A DNA stretch of 64,000 bases from Gigaspora rosea (GCA_003550325.1 QKWP01000617.1:28756-92755); one strand, 5' to 3'. Positions 45,566 through 57,359 are shown, numbered from the stretch's first letter. Notes: a model not told the origin generated them from the letters alone. Made by a program: numbers and translations.

Positions 45566-46624
45566 TTTCTAATTCTATTGTGCACAACCGGATTTAACCG
45601 GCTGACCTATTTACTACCGGAGGCTTTAACTGGAACTGTCCAATTTTCCAACCGGATTTAACCGGATGACCTATCTACTATCGGGGGATTTTACCGAAAC
45701 TAACTGAATTCTTCTTTTCGACCGGAATTTCGCCGGAGGCATTTCTGAGCGGCACACATGGGAGTTTTTGTGGCTGTGTTCCAACCGTGGTCCTAGCACA
45801 GTTTTCCTCTTTATAGACTCAAGTGTGGGCAGTTGACTTGAACACCATACACTTTTTCAAAAAGCACAATATAATTATTTGAAAATTTTCCAAAGTGGTT
45901 GTCTTTTTTTTTTCGTGTATCATACGTTCGTGTAAAATCGAATGTGCAACATCGTTTAAAATAAGCAAAGTACTGTAAAACAGAGCACATGAATCACAAT
46001 TTAAAACTATATCGCTATTCGAATAATTAAGTGACAAAACGTAGTTGAAGGGTATTAATTTTTTATAGTACAAATCGCGAAAAATTATGTTAACTTAAAA
46101 TTAAAAATTTTTATTTTTTTGTTGTATTATTCTAGAATGCTAAAGTTTCCAGCAATAAGTAAAGATCATATAATTTCGAAGAGAAAAAGACCAATAGTTT
46201 GTGAGATTCTCAACTGATTTCAATAATCTATTAGAATTGCTTAATAATATTTGTTAGAAACTTAATAAGATTTAATTGGCACAAAAATTTTTTTATTATA
46301 AACTATCTACATTTCATAATTATAAAAAAAAAACTATATTAACTACCGACACTTTTTACTATGAAATTTGCTATCTTTTATATCCTTCAACCACGATTCA
46401 CATTTTAATATAGAATACGACAGTAAAGAATAATATCGTAATTTAACCAAAGCTATTACATTAATAGACTTAGTTACTTAGAATATTAAAAATATCTAAT
46501 AAATAACGTTAGGTCAAGCCGATTTATGCAATAAAATTCATAAACTATTAACCAGTACTAAATATAAATATAAATCCGACCAAAATCAGAATTAGGCCGA
46601 TGATAACGCGATTGTTTTCTATTT

Positions 46625-48090
46625 TTATTTGGATTCTTTATGAATTTTAAGCACTTCATATTTGTTTAAAAATAATATTGTGAATTATCAAGTGGTTCAA
46701 TACCAATTTGTTTTTCATAATGATAATGTCCACAATGATTAGTAAAGTAACCATTATTTTATTTATTATTATATCCTACAAACGTAGCACCACGACAGGT
46801 ACATGTACTATTAATATAAATAGCCTTTGCTGGGTTTTTGACACGACTTAAAATAGAATTTTGGACCTTATCATTTTTAACAAAAAAATAAAGTTATCAT
46901 GGAAACTAACATAAAACTTAAAACTTTTTACTTACACAATTGGATGATATTCTTTCAATTTTATCGTTATCTCTCACATTTATGACCGTAATAGTTTTTA
47001 TCTTCATATTGCATACACGTAAATTCTAAAATGATTCACGGGTAAATTCATTCTTCTCTACTCCCACGAAAAGTATTTTAAATTTGTATGAATGAATTTC
47101 TTGTACTATATGCAGTAACATTTTTATCAACCCATGATTTAATTTTCAGACAAATATTCTTCATTAATAATGGTTGAAAATAGTTCAATTGATCGAGTTG
47201 GTAAGTCTGATTTAAAATAATACGAGATGGTAGAATTGTTGACGTAATTTCATGATCGGATAATAAAATATTTTTATTCGAGTATTTCCTAAGGTTATTT
47301 TTTAACAAGAATTTGAGAATATAGTACTACTGCAACATCTTTTCTAGTCATTGAAAGTAACGGATGAGGTAATTTATAGTTATTGTATGGGTCGACAGTT
47401 ACTCACGGGTTATTCAACACCTATATAGTAATTATCTTATTGCACGGTGTCTGACGTAACAATCCCGTGCCAATAAGTAAATGAAAAAAGCGCGGGTTGT
47501 CACATAAGACCCGTGCAATAACAATTTTCAAGTAACCTTTAGCGCAGTAAAACTTTCATCAGACTGATCTTCAGGATTAGAAGACAAGTTCGGATTTTGC
47601 GTAATTCCCTATTTTATAATATTATTCTAATCATTATCTCTTCCATTTGTAAATTATCACGTTTAATAAGTGAATTTTCATTAAACGAGTTAAAAACTTC
47701 ATAATCGAAAATAATGTTGGGTTTTTATTTAAATACGTTGCACAATATTTATAGTTCTTCTGGTTTGCTATTTTGGAAACACGTCCTATAAAAAGTGAGA
47801 GCACAACCAGTGGACTTTAGACTCGATTAAGTAAGTTTCGAGAGATCCAACTAATTCTCCAGAAGGAACTCATCATTAAAAATAAATTGAGTATCAAATG
47901 TTTCTAGAGAACAAAATCTCGGTAGACATATCTATTAATAAAATTAAAAAAAATTTATATACGTAAGATATGTCAATTACAGTATTAAATATGAATTAAC
48001 TAGTATACTAATAAATAACTCAAATTGCTAATAGAGATATGTGATTCGAAATTCAATTTTCATAATGCTATAATTTGTTCTGATGCAAAA
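46625..48090 (-). pseudogene. BTB-BACK-TLDc pseudogene 3
   Basis: Collinear with the gene at 6054-7652 from its TLDc C-terminus (about 46625) through BACK to a truncated stub of exon 1 (about 48010-48090), but with many frameshifts and lost segments. Recognisable pieces include HEITSTILPSRIILNQTYQL at about 47250 and the intron region near 47940-47990. A 150-bp inverted-repeat insertion sits at 47371-47522. It is not translatable. Confidence 0.85.
47380..47521. mobile_element. small MITE inside TLDc pseudogene
   Basis: TTATTGTATGGGTC at the left is mirrored by GACCCGTGCAATAA at the right. The interior has a second inverted pair (CTTATTGCACGG, CCGTGCCAATAAG). The intact paralogue lacks this DNA, which fixes the insertion point to within a few bases. 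Confidence 0.75.
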
Positions 48091-48099
48091 ACGAAAATG

Positions 48100-49240
48100 T
48101 GAAATTAACAAGATTTGTATTACTGACACATGTTGAGAATAAAAAAAGTTTTAATTACTGCATTTTAACTACCTATGAGTTATGAAAAATTTAATAAACA
48201 ATCATATAAAACATTTAAGTATTAGAAATTAAAATACATTATTGTATTAGAGAAAAAAGTGATATGTAGCAACTAATATCTAAGAAAAATTTTGAAATTT
48301 ACTCTGCATCATGCCAATATAGAAAGAGATATACTATGTGTCTTCATATTTGCCTGACAAATCATGCTTTACTCCCTTTGTTATTGGAGTAAATTTTGTT
48401 TCAAAAGGTCTAGATTTAACTGCCTTTGTTGGGGTGCAACTTGCAAATTAAATTGATTTATGTTGGCTGCCTATTTATCATAATTTGAATCCAACTTCTA
48501 ACTTTACAAACAACTTCTCGAAGATATGATACTAACTTAAGTACATTCGCAACATCAGTTTCAATATCATTGGTTTATTACTCAGAGAGTGTTTGTTCCT
48601 CTTGTGAATGTATAAAAGTTTAGACTATTGTAGGTTGTAGAAAGGTTCGGGAGTTCTAAAATGAATACTGTTCCATTAACCACTTTGCAGAAACTTGTAT
48701 TTGTTAAAAATATAAAAACATATATCAAACATATAATAATAAGTCATAGTAAAATCTGTTAACTTTCTTGCAAGAGACTTATTTTATATTATAAAACACA
48801 GGTAGAATGAATCCATACCGTTTAACTATCGTGTTCCCGATAGGTCTCCGATTTTTGAACTATAGAAACATGCAAGTTTACTGGTGAAATTTTGCCTAAA
48901 AATATCCCATTTGCCTCCGATTATAAGCAGATCTTTGGCGCAATAGGGCACCATTTGGTAGTATATACGATACATATCATATTTTTATCGGGTATTGGTG
49001 TTGCTATCTCAATTATTGTTATAGTATGCAGTATTTTAATATTTCGGGCGTAATATATCAAGAAATGAAAGAATGCCGGTTCACATTCTATACTGGTTAT
49101 TAAAATATTCGCAATTGATCAAGCCTAAGTCCCAACCACAATCATATCTACTACTGTCTCAGAATTCTTGTTCAATGTGTAATATACATTTCTAAATTAT
49201 AATTCATGAATTTAGATTTTAATAAATTATTGAATACATT
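48100..49240. other. AT-rich intergenic, nothing recognised
   Basis: No gene, RNA or bounded repeat is seen. Confidence 0.4.
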
Positions 49241-49242
49241 AA

Positions 49243-49448
49243 TTAAATGATCTTTAAATTCACCCATTTTATTATTAATTAATGATCTTTAAACTCACCC
49301 ATTTATTATTAATTAATGATCTTTAAACTCACCCATTTTATTATTAATTAATGATCTTTAAACTCACCCATTTTATTATTAATTAATGATCTTTAAACTC
49401 ACTCATTTTATTATTAATTAATTATCTTTAAACTCACCCATTTTATTT
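49243..49448. repeat. 35-bp minisatellite, ~6 copies
   Basis: The unit runs ATGATCTTTAAACTCACCCA then TTTTATTATTAATTA, with near-identical copies and a one-base-shorter second unit. Confidence 0.95.
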
Positions 49449-49564
49449 ACGCAAATAAAATATTTACCCTAAAAATGAGATATGTAATTTAAAATAAATG
49501 ATATATTCTTGAGTAGTTTATTACAATCATTGATCAATTGTCTTTTATTCTCATTAATCAAATA

Positions 49565-49730
49565 CAGACAAACCTCCATATATGCACCCCCATTGGGACC
49601 GACCATTTGTAGAGGGTATGCATTTATGGAGAGTAATTTTATAAGTGTCATTATAAGTTGGGACTGAGGTATAAGGTGCAATTATAGAGGGTGTGCATTT
49701 ATAGAGTGTGCATATATAGAGGTCTGACTG
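49565..49730. mobile_element. TA-flanked MITE, CAGACAAACCTCC end
   Basis: CAGACAAACCTCCATATATG and CATATATAGAGGTCTGACTG are inverted ends flanked by TA on both sides. The interior repeats GAGGGTATGCATTTAT and GAGGGTGTGCATTTAT. Confidence 0.8.
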
Positions 49731-49824
49731 TAATTAAAAAGGTATTCATAATATTAAATTTTCGTGAAATTAATTAAATTATATCAACTAAATACTGTAA
49801 TGATTTTTTTTTTACTTATCAAAT

Positions 49825-50089
49825 ATATGGGCTGCCGTCAATAGAAATAAGGCAGATTGACATTTTAAAAAAAATTAATACCTTAACTTTCACAGTTCAT
49901 ATCTCGATGAATTTTGAAGTCATCTTGATGAATTAAAATACAAAAGAAAGCATAAAAAATAAGCTTTCTTTTGAATATTAAATCAACAAGATGACTTCAA
50001 AATTCATCGAGATATGAACTGTGAAAGTTAAGGTATTAATTTTTTTTAAAATGTCAATCTGCCTTATTTCTATTGACGGCAGCCCATAT
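49825..50089. mobile_element. perfect 103-bp-arm palindromic element
   Basis: The arms 49825-49927 and 49987-50089 are exact reverse complements as read by eye. The loop (49928-49986) carries a further near-palindrome (AAAAGAAAGC / GCTTTCTTTT). With TA taken as target duplication, the element starts TGGGCTGCCGTCAATAG and ends with its mirror. No coding capacity. Confidence 0.9.
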
Positions 50090-51660
50090 TTACGTAAATG
50101 TAATGAACTTAAATGAAATATATCAGATATTGTAAAGACAAATACTATAAACTAATAACTTATTTTAAATACATCGATTTATAAATGTGAACGAGATAAA
50201 AAATATTTAATTTCATCCACTAAAATTATTTATAGAGAATAACCTAAGGATGTTCTCAGGCACGGATCTGAGGATAAATTTTTATTAGTAAAAAAATAGT
50301 TTTAATGAATCAATTGTATTGAATATCAATGAATAAAATACGTGAAGGAAAATTTAATATGTTAGAAAGAAAAATTTTATTGGTGGAAGTTCGTTTAACG
50401 GATCAATCATCCCAATCAACAAGAGATAAAGGCACAAACGTCCTTTTTTTATAATAGAGTTGCGCTTATTGGTAAAAATTTTTCAATAAAGGATTAGATA
50501 AAATAATTGTTCAAGCATTTCACTCTTTTTACATTATCATAGAGCATCAAATCTTTACCAACATCGACGAATTATTACCTTATTACTTATGCTAAAAAAC
50601 TTCGCCGCAAATAAAAAAGACATGTTTTTGTGCTCTGTTGGTTTGCAGTAAATTCTGAAAAGAACAAAAAATTTGAAATTTCGTAAAGTGTCGTAAATTG
50701 TATTATCCTTTCGCTGATCTATCGTGTAATTTTTTTTTTTTATTTCGAAATGGTAATAATGATAAAGATGTTAGCTCAAGCATTAATTGCAATCATTATT
50801 TTAATTAATCGTAATACTTGAGCATCTAAATTGATCAAATTAAGATACGTGAGCATATTTCAATCATATTATCATCCATGTTATAGTTCTTCAACATCCA
50901 TACCATCGTTTCTCAAAAATGGTCTAATTAATAACGCCATAGTGGTTGAGCAGTATCTCAATCACTAGCTAATCACATCGAGGGTGCTGTTTGAGAACTC
51001 CCTAAATATTATCTTGCAAAAATGTCAAACAAGAGCTTTTTTTTATTATTTAGTAGATAATAACATAAATTCAATAGTTATAAATGACGCAAACAGGTGC
51101 CTGCAAATAAGTTCTTATATATTTACTCGTTTTAATCTTAAAGGATTCTAATATTGTTATTAATATCAACAGAGGTAAATTCTGTTAGATAAAGTTTGTT
51201 TAAAGCATAAACCATAAGTTTTGTTTGTCATCATTCGCATATAAAAATTGGAGATAAGCCGGTAGTATTGTCAATCTCATGTATAGAACTTCGTATAGAG
51301 ACTAGAATCAATTTTCTAACATTGATGAATTTTTTTTTTATCTTATCTGACAAACTAATATCAAAATTTGCAGTTTTTTTTTTTTTTTGTTAGTGGGAAT
51401 TTTTTACTAGAGGCAATACTACAGTGTCGAAATATGATAAGGAAGCAGTTTGCAAAGAGGGTTGACTTCTACAGATCATATCACAGAAAATTATGCGATT
51501 TTCAGAATTTTATAGATTTAGATCTGTTATACAGTAAAATATAACTGATCGAAAATATGATTAATAGACAAACTAAAATATCGGAGGTTTTCATCGCAAA
51601 AATCATAGGGTCACACCTTTTTGCAAAGCATCATAATTATTTATTCGTAATGGACGATCA
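50090..51660. other. intergenic, nothing recognised
   Basis: No supported frame or bounded repeat. T-runs at about 50730 and 51370 are simple. Confidence 0.4.
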
Positions 51661-51668
51661 TCAAACGA

Positions 51669-51767
51669 CCACGGTTAAGGGTTGAAAACGGTTTAGTCGA
51701 TTAAAAAATTTTCATAGTGAGCTACTATGTTTAGCCGACTAAACAGATTCAAATCCCTAATCACGGT
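51669..51767. mobile_element. small inverted-repeat element
   Basis: CGGTTTAGTCGA on the left is mirrored by CCGACTAAACAG on the right, within arms of about 32 bp (ACGGTTAAGGGTT / AATCCCTAATCACGGT). Mismatches suggest moderate age. Confidence 0.55.
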
Positions 51768-52034
51768 AATTTGAGAAGCACTATAAAATCTGTGTATCAA
51801 ACGAATAATAACTTAAGAATTCAAATATAAAATTTTTTTTGAATTTTAACTATTTATAAATAAAACTACCAGATATACCCGGGATTGCATGAAATAGACG
51901 ACCTAACTAAAATTTTTCTGTTGCATTATTTATGTATAAATCAAAAACTATAATTTTATTGCATTTATTTCAGGACAGGCCATTGCCTTTTCTTTTTTTA
52001 AATACAAACGAATTATATTCAATATGACCAAAAC

Positions 52035-52840
52035 TTATTGACATACACCGCAGTCGACAATCTTGATAGATTTTTTGGGTTTACCATCTGAAGTACCGCA
52101 TGCTTCAATTTTTTTTACAACATCCATACCTAAATAGGTAATGCATTTTGAATTCAATATTGTCAAAATTTTCAAAAAAAAAAAAGAAAAAGAAGATTAA
52201 TGAACATACCCTCAATCACCTCTCCAAAGACGACATGCTTATTATCAAGCCAGTTAGTAACTACAGTGGTAATGAAGAACTGAGAGCCATTAGTGTTTGG
52301 TCCAGCATTGGCCATTGAAAGAAGACCTAATATGCAAAAAATTTTAATTATTATTTCCTAAATGCGTTAAGAAATACCATTCCTATAACTATATACCAGG
52401 CTTCTCATGTTTCACTTTGAAATTCTCATCTGCAAATTTCGCGCCATAAATAGATTTACCGCCAGTTCCATCACCTTTGGTAAAGTCTCCACCTTGAATC
52501 ATAAATTGAGGAATGATTCTATGAAAGCAGCAATTCTTATAGCCAAAGCCATGCTCTCCTGTACATAATTCTCTGAAATTTTTAGCTATTCATTATAAAT
52601 TAAACAAGTAAATAATAATATCTTAAATAAATTAATATATGACATTTCTTAAATATCCTTTACCGGTCTTGGGGACGTATTCATCATAAAGTTTAAACAC
52701 AATTCTCTGTAAAAATAAAAAAATAATTATTATAAATACAAAACTTACAAAAATTTTTTCATTTAATTTATTGATTTATAAAAACTTACGCCAAGGTTTT
52801 CGTTGTTATTCGCAACAATTTCAAAATAACAATTAGCCAT
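52035..52840 (-). CDS. cyclophilin (peptidyl-prolyl isomerase), cytosolic type
   Basis: Five exons on the minus strand: 52840-52790, 52706-52664, 52585-52397, 52326-52210, 52129-52035. All introns begin GT and end AG and join in frame to 164 residues, the usual single-domain length. The protein catalyses cis-trans isomerisation of Xaa-Pro bonds and is the class bound by cyclosporin A. The active-site set of human cyclophilin A is present: Arg54, Phe59, Met60, Gln62 ([15 protein letters not shown]), Phe112 (GSQFFITT), Trp120, Leu121 and His125 ([11 protein letters not shown]). The N-terminus [12 protein letters not shown] has no signal peptide or targeting sequence and the C-terminus DCGVCQ no retention signal, so a cytosolic or nuclear location is expected. 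No damage is seen. It is the only conserved housekeeping gene in the window. Confidence 0.97.
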
Positions 52841-53620
52841 GACTGTTAACGTTCTAAAATGGATGTTCACATGTTGATAAAAATACGTTAGATCTCAATA
52901 AACTAGCACTAATCATACTACAAACACTGCCCAATTTACCTTTAGATAAAATTTATGGTGTTTCCGAACGAAAAAGAAAGAACGTTTGTTTATCAGATGG
53001 GAAAATAGAGTTTTCTTATATATTGCATACGCATGCATGTACAGTGTTGCACTATGACCTATTTCTCTTAATTTAGTCACTAGTGCAACGGGCGGCAATT
53101 CGTGACACCCTTCTTTATTTAGGCTATTTTTTTTTGTGATTGAATTAAATTTATAACGATAATTAGTAATGGAGATATTTGTGGAAGTGGCAGGAGCATA
53201 TCAAGTGGAGTGTGCGATTCTGAGCATCTGATTGGATGCATTTTCTTAGACTTTATCTTTCTATTTCAGTATTCGTATACGAAAATTAATGCTGATACGT
53301 AGAAATTATATTGGCGTTTTTATTATATATATAAGTGGTAAATTTTAATGCCTAAGACTATTTTTGAATTCTACTTGTAGAATTTGAGAATAGCGGAATT
53401 TTTAGGCGTAAAAACTTAAAAAGGTATATAGAGATCCAGGGCCCCCATCAAATTTGAAGATCGTTACACAATTTATTAAAAATTTTTTATACACCTTTAC
53501 AATACTTTGTGTAACGGCTTGCGCAACCAATCTCCACTATGAAACGTGGACAAGAACTCTATAACATAATTCGTTAATCCCTGTTAATTCCACACCGCTA
53601 TTTTGCTATTTATTTTCAAA
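52841..53620. other. cyclophilin 5' flank and intergenic
   Basis: Presumed promoter side of cyclophilin. I cannot identify a convincing TATA box or regulatory motif. The minus-strand frame 52913-53098 is not supported as a gene. Confidence 0.35.
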
Positions 53621-53623
53621 AAT

Positions 53624-55078
53624 ATGCCTGAAAATAAGCAATGCGTAGAATGTCAAAACAATACTGAGTCGGTCAAATTTCGATCTTTAAGAGATGAAAA
53701 GTGGAAAATGGCGAAATATAAGAATTAGTAAAGGTAACATGGGCAGAAGGTGTTGTTTTATGTAACAAATGTTTTATACATTTTGTAGAAAATCCCTTAT
53801 GAAAGGGTCATAAAAGAGTAAAATTCATGGGATGAAAGAATCACAGAGGTGAGTATGGTAGATGTATGGCAGATGAAGAAAGCATAATCGAATAGTAGAT
53901 GAAGTAAGTGTAATAAAAGAGGGACGTACGAAGGTTGATCTCACTAAAGCTATCAAGTCGATAGCAAAAATTCTTTATGAAAGGGAGCATGTAAAAAATG
54001 AGGATCCTATCTACGCATTTGATGAATTGCGAAAATTATTTCAAGAAACTGACCCAACTTTAAAAGATTTTTTTGAACAACTTTATTCTGCAGCTCGTCC
54101 ATTTGAATGTAACAAGCAAACAATGGACCATATAAAAAAATCAATGGTATTAATATATTCTCTTCTTGGTTCTTTGAATAATACGAAAGTTAATGCCTTT
54201 AAGCTTGATCTTGCTTATTATTTAGATTCAGTAGGCACAACCAATGAGGGCCTAAACATGATAGTGAATATTGGCGTACCTACAATGGCAAGAACTGTAG
54301 AATGCAGAAAGAAACGAATGTCAGATGTACATAGACAATACATGGAGAATGTTCTTATAAAGCACTCAGAAAATGCCTTTGTATTGAATATCGATAATTA
54401 TCACAACATTCATGTTCCAAGGCAAACTGAGACTACAGAGACATCTCGGCCAACACATACGTAGTAAATCCATGTTTTATACTAGCAATACTATGTAATA
54501 GAATAATCAATCCAAAGATCATTGATGATGAATTAGTTATTAACATCTCGATGAGTGATTTATCATAAACCTAGAGATTTTTTATCATAATCGTAGTCAT
54601 ATTTAGGATATAGAAAAAGAACCCTCCGATAATAAACTCTTAGATAGACTAACCTTGCATAGTTATAATGACAGTTTAGAGGAAAAAAAGCAAACATCAT
54701 CTTAAGAATGCCATTCTCATCAATTTTGTTGAAAACAAACTGAAGATTATCTGAAAGCTTTTCAATTCTTTTAATTATGAACTAATGCAAAGGTGTCTTT
54801 TCAATTATGCAATTCCTATCATCACAGACTGGCCCAAACAATTTTTGTTTGTAAAGCTATTGCAAAACGAATCCTTGCTAACAAAATTACCATTCCTTTA
54901 TTTGTAACTGCTTTTTTGCCTATTATAATGCTCGCAAACTTGTATTTGAAAAAAATTCATTTTTTTAATGAAATTTATAAAAGGGTATTCGTAACAGGTA
55001 AGGATCTTGGTAAGTCTCCATGGTTGTGAAGAATTGATTTAATTCTTTATATTGTATGTGTGGAATAGTTGGTTATAG
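53624..55078 (+). pseudogene. CxxC-headed Glomeromycotina repeat-family gene relic
   Basis: Starts MPENKQCVECQNNTESVKFR (CxxC). After stops and frame changes, 54027-54464 stays open for 145 codons (LKDFFEQLYSAARPFECNKQ, NTKVNAFKLDLAYYLDSVGT, NAFVLNIDNYHNIHVPRQTE). Further pieces continue in other frames: NPKIIDDELV (about 54500), IAKRILANKITIPLF and LYLKKIHFFNEIYKRVF (about 54860-54990), and a final RIDLILYIVCVE. The same order of segments is, from memory, typical of a large uncharacterised protein family in Rhizophagus, probably transposon-linked. I cannot assign a function; the locus is broken throughout. Confidence 0.6.
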
Positions 55079-55405
55079 AAATATTGTTTATTTAAAGTTC
55101 AGTTACACATGTAAAAATACAGAATTTCTATATTTGACAGATATTCAAGGTAATTTGATTCCTTTAGTCTTAGATGTTTATACAGTGCACTATCAAAAAG
55201 ATAATTGGCCAGCTTACTTGATAACCTCTTGGATACTCTTCAACCTTCTTGATAATATATGTCTCTTGATCTTGCTAGTGGGTACTGGCAGATTGAGATG
55301 CATCTGAATGACAAGGAAGATAGCTTTCATTTTTTAGTTTGGAACTTTTGAGTTCAATAAATGCTGTTTGGTTTTACTAATTCCCCAGTAACCTTTCATA
55401 ACTTA

Positions 55406-56835
55406 CCGTATTATGTGAAATAGCGCACACCTGCGCGGTATTTCGAGTACGCGCATGTGCGCTATTTCGAAACCAGCCTAGTTTTTATGCAGTATATAAA
55501 TATTTATTTGAAAATAATCTCCTTAAATAGAAAATACATAGCTTTGCGGCAAATAATTTTCTAAATTATAGATCTTCAATTTGTTTTTGTTTTTTTTTGT
55601 GTTAAAGTTCCCGCTTTGGGTGAGAGTTTATTTAATCAAGCCTGTGGATCAAGGGCGCCTCTTTGGGCGCTCCTACAATTGAGTTACATTGAATGAGAGT
55701 ACAACTAGCCACATGTACAACTTTTGGTTGTCTAATTTAAGTAGTCCGCCCGAAGGTTCTACACTAGTTGCCATACCTACAACCCAACTAGGGGATTGCC
55801 TATTTAAACCCTCTGGTCCAACGCTTCGCATGTCAATCCTACTTGTGATCACTGGTACAGCCCTCCGATATATTAGTCAGTCGAAGACAGTCCCGGATGC
55901 TACCTACATCCCCTTAGGACTAATTTATTCTCGCGGGTAAACTTGGTAGAGCAGTCCCTGTCCCACACAGGTATTACCTACACTTCGGTAACTTACGCAC
56001 TCATTGAGGCAAGCAACTTGCAGTCAGGAGATACCTAACCGCTACCATTACCTACTTCTGCCCTTGTAAGGTTCACACCGACCCCGGTACCCACCATTAC
56101 TTTCCTACTGGTCCATCACCAGGTGCTCCAAACTTCCAAACCAGTTGACCCGGAAGGGTTGATCTACCCAGCATTAGGTGCTACTATGGTTTTTCTTCCC
56201 CTGATACCTAATTCCAGAACATAGGTCCTTTTCCTCCGGTACGACTCTGGCGGCCAGGTTGGTGGACCCTTTCATCCGAAGGTCATATCGTCCAGTTCTC
56301 CAGCTCCGGTTTCTGATATTCCGGTTCTGGTAGCACTGTCAAAGATCATTGCTACCTCCTTACTCAGGACTTTCCAAATGGGTTTCCATTTCCCCGGTTC
56401 CTTGGATTTGTATGTGTCACCAGACACAACTTCGCCAGAAAGCTCCCATTCGAGATGGTAACCAAGGACTACAGGTAATATACCCAACCGATCGACAGGA
56501 AACGGTTGCCATAACACAAATCTATTTTTCCAAAGCGTCGCCAGTGGGATTTGAACCCTAGACCTGCCACTTGGGGTGACAACTTACCAACTTCCCTAAG
56601 TCGCCACACCCTTTTTTCAATTTGTTATTCGTGTACGTATGTGCTGTACATAAACAGGTAGTAATCCTGTACAGTATTTATATTTATTTATTTATTTATT
56701 TTCTATAACAATATACTATATAAGGTGCACGCTATTTTGGGATGCGCATGGGCATTATTTTAAAACCCAGTATGCTATTTTAGGGAATGCGATTTTTGAA
56801 ATATCGCCCATGTGCGCTATTTCGCCATAATACGG
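55406..56835. mobile_element. CCGTATTATG transposon, SINE-occupied copy
   Basis: Termini CCGTATTATG and CATAATACGG are perfect inverted repeats with TA on each side (55404-55405, 56836-56837). Next to the ends lie repeated AATAGCGCACA/TGTGCGCTATTTCG motifs. Without the SINE it is about 400 bp and non-coding. Its unoccupied relative is at 61456-62040. Confidence 0.88.
55586..56615 (-). mobile_element. long tRNA-headed SINE-like element, copy 2
   Basis: The tRNA-like head at the 5' end (56612 down to 56540) has the B box GGGTTCAAATCCC and the A-box-like TTAGGGAAGTTGG. The tail is poly(A) (T-run at 55587-55598). TTCAATTTGTT duplicates at 55575-55585 and 56616-56626; the empty site in the relative at about 61624 has it once. 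It shares head and body with 35256-36513 but carries a different 3' tail (GATCCACAGGCTTGATTAAA). Short frames on either strand are not conserved between copies. Confidence 0.85.
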
Positions 56836-57119
56836 TATATTGATCACATTTTTTTGGACAATTTGTGGTCATCTATTTAAATGATCATAATATCTTTTCT
56901 TCCTCTTTTTTTGAACACCTTGACTATCTCCAGAAAGTATTTAGTCATTTCCATTTAGGATTAATTTTTTTTTTTTAAATGTTAAGGTGAGACCTTGCTT
57001 TTATCTTTATTAAATTTAATAGAAACTTTTTACAATACTGAAAAAAATTTTATTTTTTTAAATCTAATGCTAAGAATAAAAACTCAGACATATATCTAAG
57101 TAAACCTAAATACCTATTC

Positions 57120-57357
57120 AGGATTAATTAAATTTCACAATTTTGATTAGTTAAATGTAACAAGTAACTATCAGGTAATCTCATAATGTGTTGGCCTTAT
57201 GCAGCCTTATGTAATTTTTCTTTTACAATTATCTTGATTTTTTATTATACAAATCAATTTTATTTATAATTGAAAAATATCGATTATGTTAAATTTATAT
57301 GAATCTAATAAAAATTTTAAAAAATTGCAAAAAGGGCTGTTTTAATGTATAACACTC
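57120..57357. mobile_element. MITE, AACAGCCC family (copy 2, truncated)
   Basis: Matches the right three quarters of 8498-8823 (GTAATCTCAT...GTTGGCCTTA...AAAAAGGGCTGTTTTAAT) but lacks the left inverted terminus. Confidence 0.75.
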
Positions 57358-57359
57358 CA

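Larger units (their letters stand above)
44917..45843 (-). mobile_element. retroposon with 14-bp target duplication
   Basis: ACCATACACTTTTT flanks both sides (44903-44916, 45844-45857). The plus-strand T-run at the left (44912-44925) is the poly(A) tail of a minus-strand retroposon. Near its 5' end it has GGACCACGGTTGG and a partial tandem duplication of AACCGGATTTAACCGG...TGACCTAT (45590-45690). Two separate MITEs (45041-45365, 45383-45565) lie inside it. Confidence 0.75.
44815..45905 (-). pseudogene. BTB exon relic split by retroposon
   Basis: 44815-44916 and 45844-45905 align with the BTB first exon of the gene at 7652. The left part carries the region of the KEFKAHS-ILKCR segment and the right part the region of NNYIELL and the start. 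A 927-bp insertion separates them at the position equivalent to GNDFNV. No BACK or TLDc sequence adjoins, so only one exon remains. Confidence 0.75.
55180..56970 (+). pseudogene. Ty3/gypsy reverse transcriptase relic, interrupted
   Basis: The first part (55180-55405) reads KDNWPAYLI, DNLLDTLQPS, LDLASGYWQIEMHLNDKE and LFGFTNSPVTFHNL, the standard gypsy RT fingers-palm sequence. It is cut at 55405 by a TA-flanked transposon. The RT continues on the far side (56838-56970) with IDHIFLDNLW and FVVIYLNDHNIFSSSFFEHL, where the catalytic YLDD box has become YLND. Stops and frameshifts are present in both halves. No LTR, integrase or gag was found nearby, so it is a fragment. Confidence 0.85.

Noticed and set aside
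49243-49448. CRISPR array
   Set aside because: Units are contiguous 35-bp repeats without unique spacers, and the genome is eukaryotic.
55056-55307. 83-codon frame as a separate gene
   Set aside because: Part of it is the gypsy RT start and the rest is out of frame with the neighbouring RT motifs.
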